The position numbers were made by a program, and so were the translations under genes. A stretch of DNA of 6,234 nucleotides from Spirochaetes bacterium GWF1_49_6 (GTDB taxonomy: Bacteria; Spirochaetota; Brevinematia; Brevinematales; GWF1-51-8): positions 2,081-8,314 of the forward strand of contig MIBD01000094.1 of assembly GCA_001829395.1 (NCBI GenBank), in the 5' to 3' direction. Of this stretch, positions 3,631-6,234 are shown piece by piece. Below the pieces are notes generated by a model. It was not told the origin of the DNA. It saw only the letters and a program-made list of their open reading frames with translations, and made no database searches. Each line of letters begins with the position of its first letter. The stretch's first letter is position 1.

Positions 3631-6234
3631 ATTTCGTTATCTTTTTTCTGAACACGCGCGACACATGGAACACCGCCGGGAGCAGGGTCAACGACGCGAT
3701 ACTGCTGACGATCATACTGACAGCGAGAAGCCCGCCGAGAGTCCGTAACGGGCTTAAACTCGAGAACATCAGTACGACAAACCCCAGACCCACCGCGAAC
3801 GCATTGGCGAGAATCCCGACCCCGGTAGTCGATAATGTGACCGCGACCGCCAGCTCCTCGTCGCCCCCGTTACGCTCCAGTTCGAGCGAGAAACGGTTCG
3901 TGAAATGGATGCTGTAATCGATACCCGTCCCGATAGCGATACTCGCGATCGTCACCGATACCAAATCGAGCGGTATTCCCAACAACCCCATCACCCCGAA
4001 ATTCACGAGCAGGGTAAATATAATCGCCGTGATGGACACTATCCCCTTCGCGAGGGAGCGGAACGTAAACGAATTCAGGATGAGCACTGCAATCAGCGCG
4101 AAGATCAGACTGCTCAATTGATTGATATAGAGCCGCTGTTTGATCTGCGACGTGAGGTAAGCATACCCGGTGAGCTCGAGCGAATCGAGTTTCTTTTCGC
4201 CCGCGACCGCCCCCGTGTAATCACTCCCCATCGGCAGTGTTTCCCAGAATAGCGGCCCCAGCGCGTATTTGAGACGCCCGCGGTCGATAGCGATTCCTAT
4301 ACTATCGTACACCATATCCGCCGCCAGATTATAACGCTGGAGACGGACATTTTCCGCGTAACGCATCGACAGGCTTTCCGCGAGCATTTTTACATCGTCG
4401 GCGGTAACCCCGTTCCCCGTCGGCGCCGATCCCGCGATCGCGGTATAGACGCTTTCCGGGGAATAGCCCGCCAGCCCCTTCATCCTCGAAATAATCCGCT
4501 CCGCCTGCGCCTTCGTAAGCGTCACCTCGCATTCCGCGCTCAGCAGGTATTTCAGCAACGTCTCCGAGGGATACGCGGGTTTGAATGCGAGAACCGCCAC
4601 TCCGGCGCCGCGCACGGTATCTTTCAGTTTCTGGATATCCATCGCGTTAGTCGAGTCCTTCATATACGCGTTGGAGAGCATCATCGCGACCGTATCGACC
4701 AGTATCCCGTTGGTATAGTTCACGGGCGCCATCTTTATCCCCTGCCGGTACTTGTCGAGCAATTCATTCAGGGGGGTAAATATCTTTTTTTCATAGCCCT
4801 GGGATACCGACGGCATCAGGAAAGTAATAGCCGCTTCCTTCTTATCCTTGGTCACCATACTTTTCAGCTGTTCCTGCCCGTCGATAAAAAACCACAAATT
4901 TTCGATTTCACCTTTTGTCTCGGGAACCGTTTTTACCCCCGTCCAGAGGAAATTCAGTTCGGCGATCATATCGTGAACTCCGCCGATGGAGGCGATCCTT
5001 TTAAACGATTTAGTCTTTTCCTCGAGCACCGTCATCAGTTTCTCGATATCGGCGTCGGAAATATCCCCCTTGAGGTAGATGGAAAACGCGTTATATCCGC
5101 CGAAATGGTCATTGATGACATGACTGACCGTGACCGGCTCGCTGTCGCGGGCGAAGAAGGAGAGATAATCCATCTCGGGATAGAGTTTCCCGAACTGGCT
5201 GAGACAGGCGATCGCGATACCGCCGAATACGACGAATACCCACGCTTTTTTCTCGATCAGCGCCTTCGATAAAAACTCCGCGAATTTCCCGATTTTATGA
5301 TGCTTACCGTCGGCCGCGCCAATACGTTGTCTCTGCGGCTTCATTTTCGATAACAGCGCGGGGATAAACAGGATCGCGATAACCAGCGCTAAAACCACTC
5401 CCGCCGATGAAATAATCCCGAAGTCCTTAATCATCGCGAGATCGGAGAATATCAGCGATAGGAAACCGAAAAATGTCGTCATACCTGCCATCAGTATCGG
5501 CAGACCCACGTCGCGAATCGTATTATGCACAAGGCGCTTCGGGTCGACTATCCCCTTAGCGGTTTCCTCATAGTACTTGTTCAGCATATGAATCCCGTAT
5601 GCGTTACCGACCGCAATCAGTACTACCGGGATCGCGGCGCCGATCATACTGAAATTGAACATGAATACGCCCATGATACCCATCGCCATAATAGTCGCCA
5701 TACCCACCGACAGGAGGGGCAGCGATATCCCGCGCAGGGTGCCGAATGTCAGAAAAAGGATAAGCGCGACGATGATAATCACGAACGGAACCAGCAGAGT
5801 AATATCGCCGATCACCACATCGTAGATCGAATTCAATATGGCTGGCGTACCGCCGAAGTACAGCTTTACCTTGCTGTCTTTAGCAATCTCCTCCACCTGA
5901 GTACGAACCTTCCGCGCGATATCGTCGATACGAAAACCGCCCTTGACAGTCACCAGTATCATCGCGTATTTCCCGTCGGCGGATATCAATGTACCGATGT
6001 ACATATCCTTACCGAGTATATATTTCTTTTTCGCCGCGAGCTCGCCCGCGTTCGAGGAGATAGTCTCGTTAAACAGGTTATCCACCATGATCCCGTAATC
6101 GTTCGCGGACATATCCTTCGTCTCGGTGATACTCACCGCGTTCTCAATCGCCGCGTTGGTCTCGATAGAACGGGTAATCTCGCGGATGAGACTCAGGTTT
6201 TCATAGGTAAAAATATCATCCGTTTCGAGGACGA
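3629..6234 (-). CDS. RND/MMPL-superfamily transporter (HAE3-like), N-terminus beyond the window
   Basis: The frame is open to the right edge, giving 867 visible residues (first full codon 6232-6230). The GTG at 6136-6134 is an internal Val, since upstream residues (DDIFTYENLSLIREI) match the first periplasmic region of this family; TM1 and perhaps 50-80 residues are missing. Visible order: rest of the first periplasmic loop (1-142), a TM2-TM6 bundle (about 144-294) with GNAYGIHMLNKYYEE at 209-223, TM7 (about 329-345), a very long second periplasmic loop (about 346-701), then TM8-TM12 (about 702-854) with GTGIDYSIHFTNRF at 768-781, ending RKKITK. The two halves repeat each other (KLYFGGTPAIL against ELTGYAYLTSQ just before TM2 and TM8). 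Such pumps use the proton gradient to move hydrophobic molecules or lipids into or across the periplasm. No membrane-fusion protein is visible; a LolA-like gene follows after 9 nt. The family is firm; the substrate is unknown. Confidence 0.92.
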   Translation of the reverse strand, partial: VLETDDIFTYENLSLIREITRSIETNAAIENAVSITETKDMSANDYGIMVDNLFNETISSNAGELAAKKKYILGKDMYIGTLISADGKYAMILVTVKGGFRIDDIARKVRTQVEEIAKDSKVKLYFGGTPAILNSIYDVVIGDITLLVPFVIIIVALILFLTFGTLRGISLPLLSVGMATIMAMGIMGVFMFNFSMIGAAIPVVLIAVGNAYGIHMLNKYYEETAKGIVDPKRLVHNTIRDVGLPILMAGMTTFFGFLSLIFSDLAMIKDFGIISSAGVVLALVIAILFIPALLSKMKPQRQRIGAADGKHHKIGKFAEFLSKALIEKKAWVFVVFGGIAIACLSQFGKLYPEMDYLSFFARDSEPVTVSHVINDHFGGYNAFSIYLKGDISDADIEKLMTVLEEKTKSFKRIASIGGVHDMIAELNFLWTGVKTVPETKGEIENLWFFIDGQEQLKSMVTKDKKEAAITFLMPSVSQGYEKKIFTPLNELLDKYRQGIKMAPVNYTNGILVDTVAMMLSNAYMKDSTNAMDIQKLKDTVRGAGVAVLAFKPAYPSETLLKYLLSAECEVTLTKAQAERIISRMKGLAGYSPESVYTAIAGSAPTGNGVTADDVKMLAESLSMRYAENVRLQRYNLAADMVYDSIGIAIDRGRLKYALGPLFWETLPMGSDYTGAVAGEKKLDSLELTGYAYLTSQIKQRLYINQLSSLIFALIAVLILNSFTFRSLAKGIVSITAIIFTLLVNFGVMGLLGIPLDLVSVTIASIAIGTGIDYSIHFTNRFSLELERNGGDEELAVAVTLSTTGVGILANAFAVGLGFVVLMFSSLSPLRTLGGLLAVSMIVSSIASLTLLPAVFHVSRVFRKKITK

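Noticed and set aside
6134..6136. GTG as the start codon of the transporter
   Set aside because: The frame stays open to the window edge, upstream residues fit the family's first periplasmic region, and TM1 would be missing if translation began here. It is an internal Val.

Overview
The window looks like a chromosomal fragment from a diderm (Gram-negative-type) bacterium. It encodes a protein ending like an outer-membrane beta-barrel, a periplasmic LolA-like protein with a signal peptide, and a large RND/MMPL-type inner-membrane transporter. Base composition is moderate, with coding regions richer in GC than the AT-rich intergenic stretch near 1140-1370. The phylum cannot be fixed from this sequence. 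A spirochaete or another deep-branching diderm lineage is a guess only.

Layout, left to right. (1) Positions 1-837, plus strand: the C-terminal part of a family 31 glycoside hydrolase (alpha-glucosidase/alpha-xylosidase type). It is cut off on its 5' side by the window edge and is followed by a strong 10-bp-stem hairpin (854-878). (2) Positions 922-1122, minus strand: a 66-residue protein with four cysteines and a near-perfect Shine-Dalgarno sequence. Its upstream region holds a 25-bp dyad and a plausible sigma-70-type promoter. (3) Positions 1287-1322: a clear intrinsic terminator for the minus strand. (4) Positions 1372-6234, minus strand: a tightly packed operon, transcribed right to left, of a large RND/MMPL transporter (its N-terminus lies beyond the window), a LolA-like periplasmic protein and an outer-membrane beta-barrel protein. 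The gaps are 9 and 10 nt, and each downstream Shine-Dalgarno overlaps the preceding stop codon.

The three operon products would sit in the inner membrane, periplasm and outer membrane. Together they suggest a route moving a hydrophobic or lipid-like molecule from the inner to the outer membrane. Only the compartments and families are supported by sequence; the cargo is unknown. The transporter is unusual in its very large, lopsided second periplasmic loop and in having the Asp-Tyr relay motif in only one half. The glycosidase and the small Cys protein have no evident functional link to the operon. No mobile element, CRISPR array, tRNA or rRNA was recognised, and no intact new multi-gene system was identified. 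The least-explained items are the small Cys protein with its leader dyad and the transporter's loop insertion.
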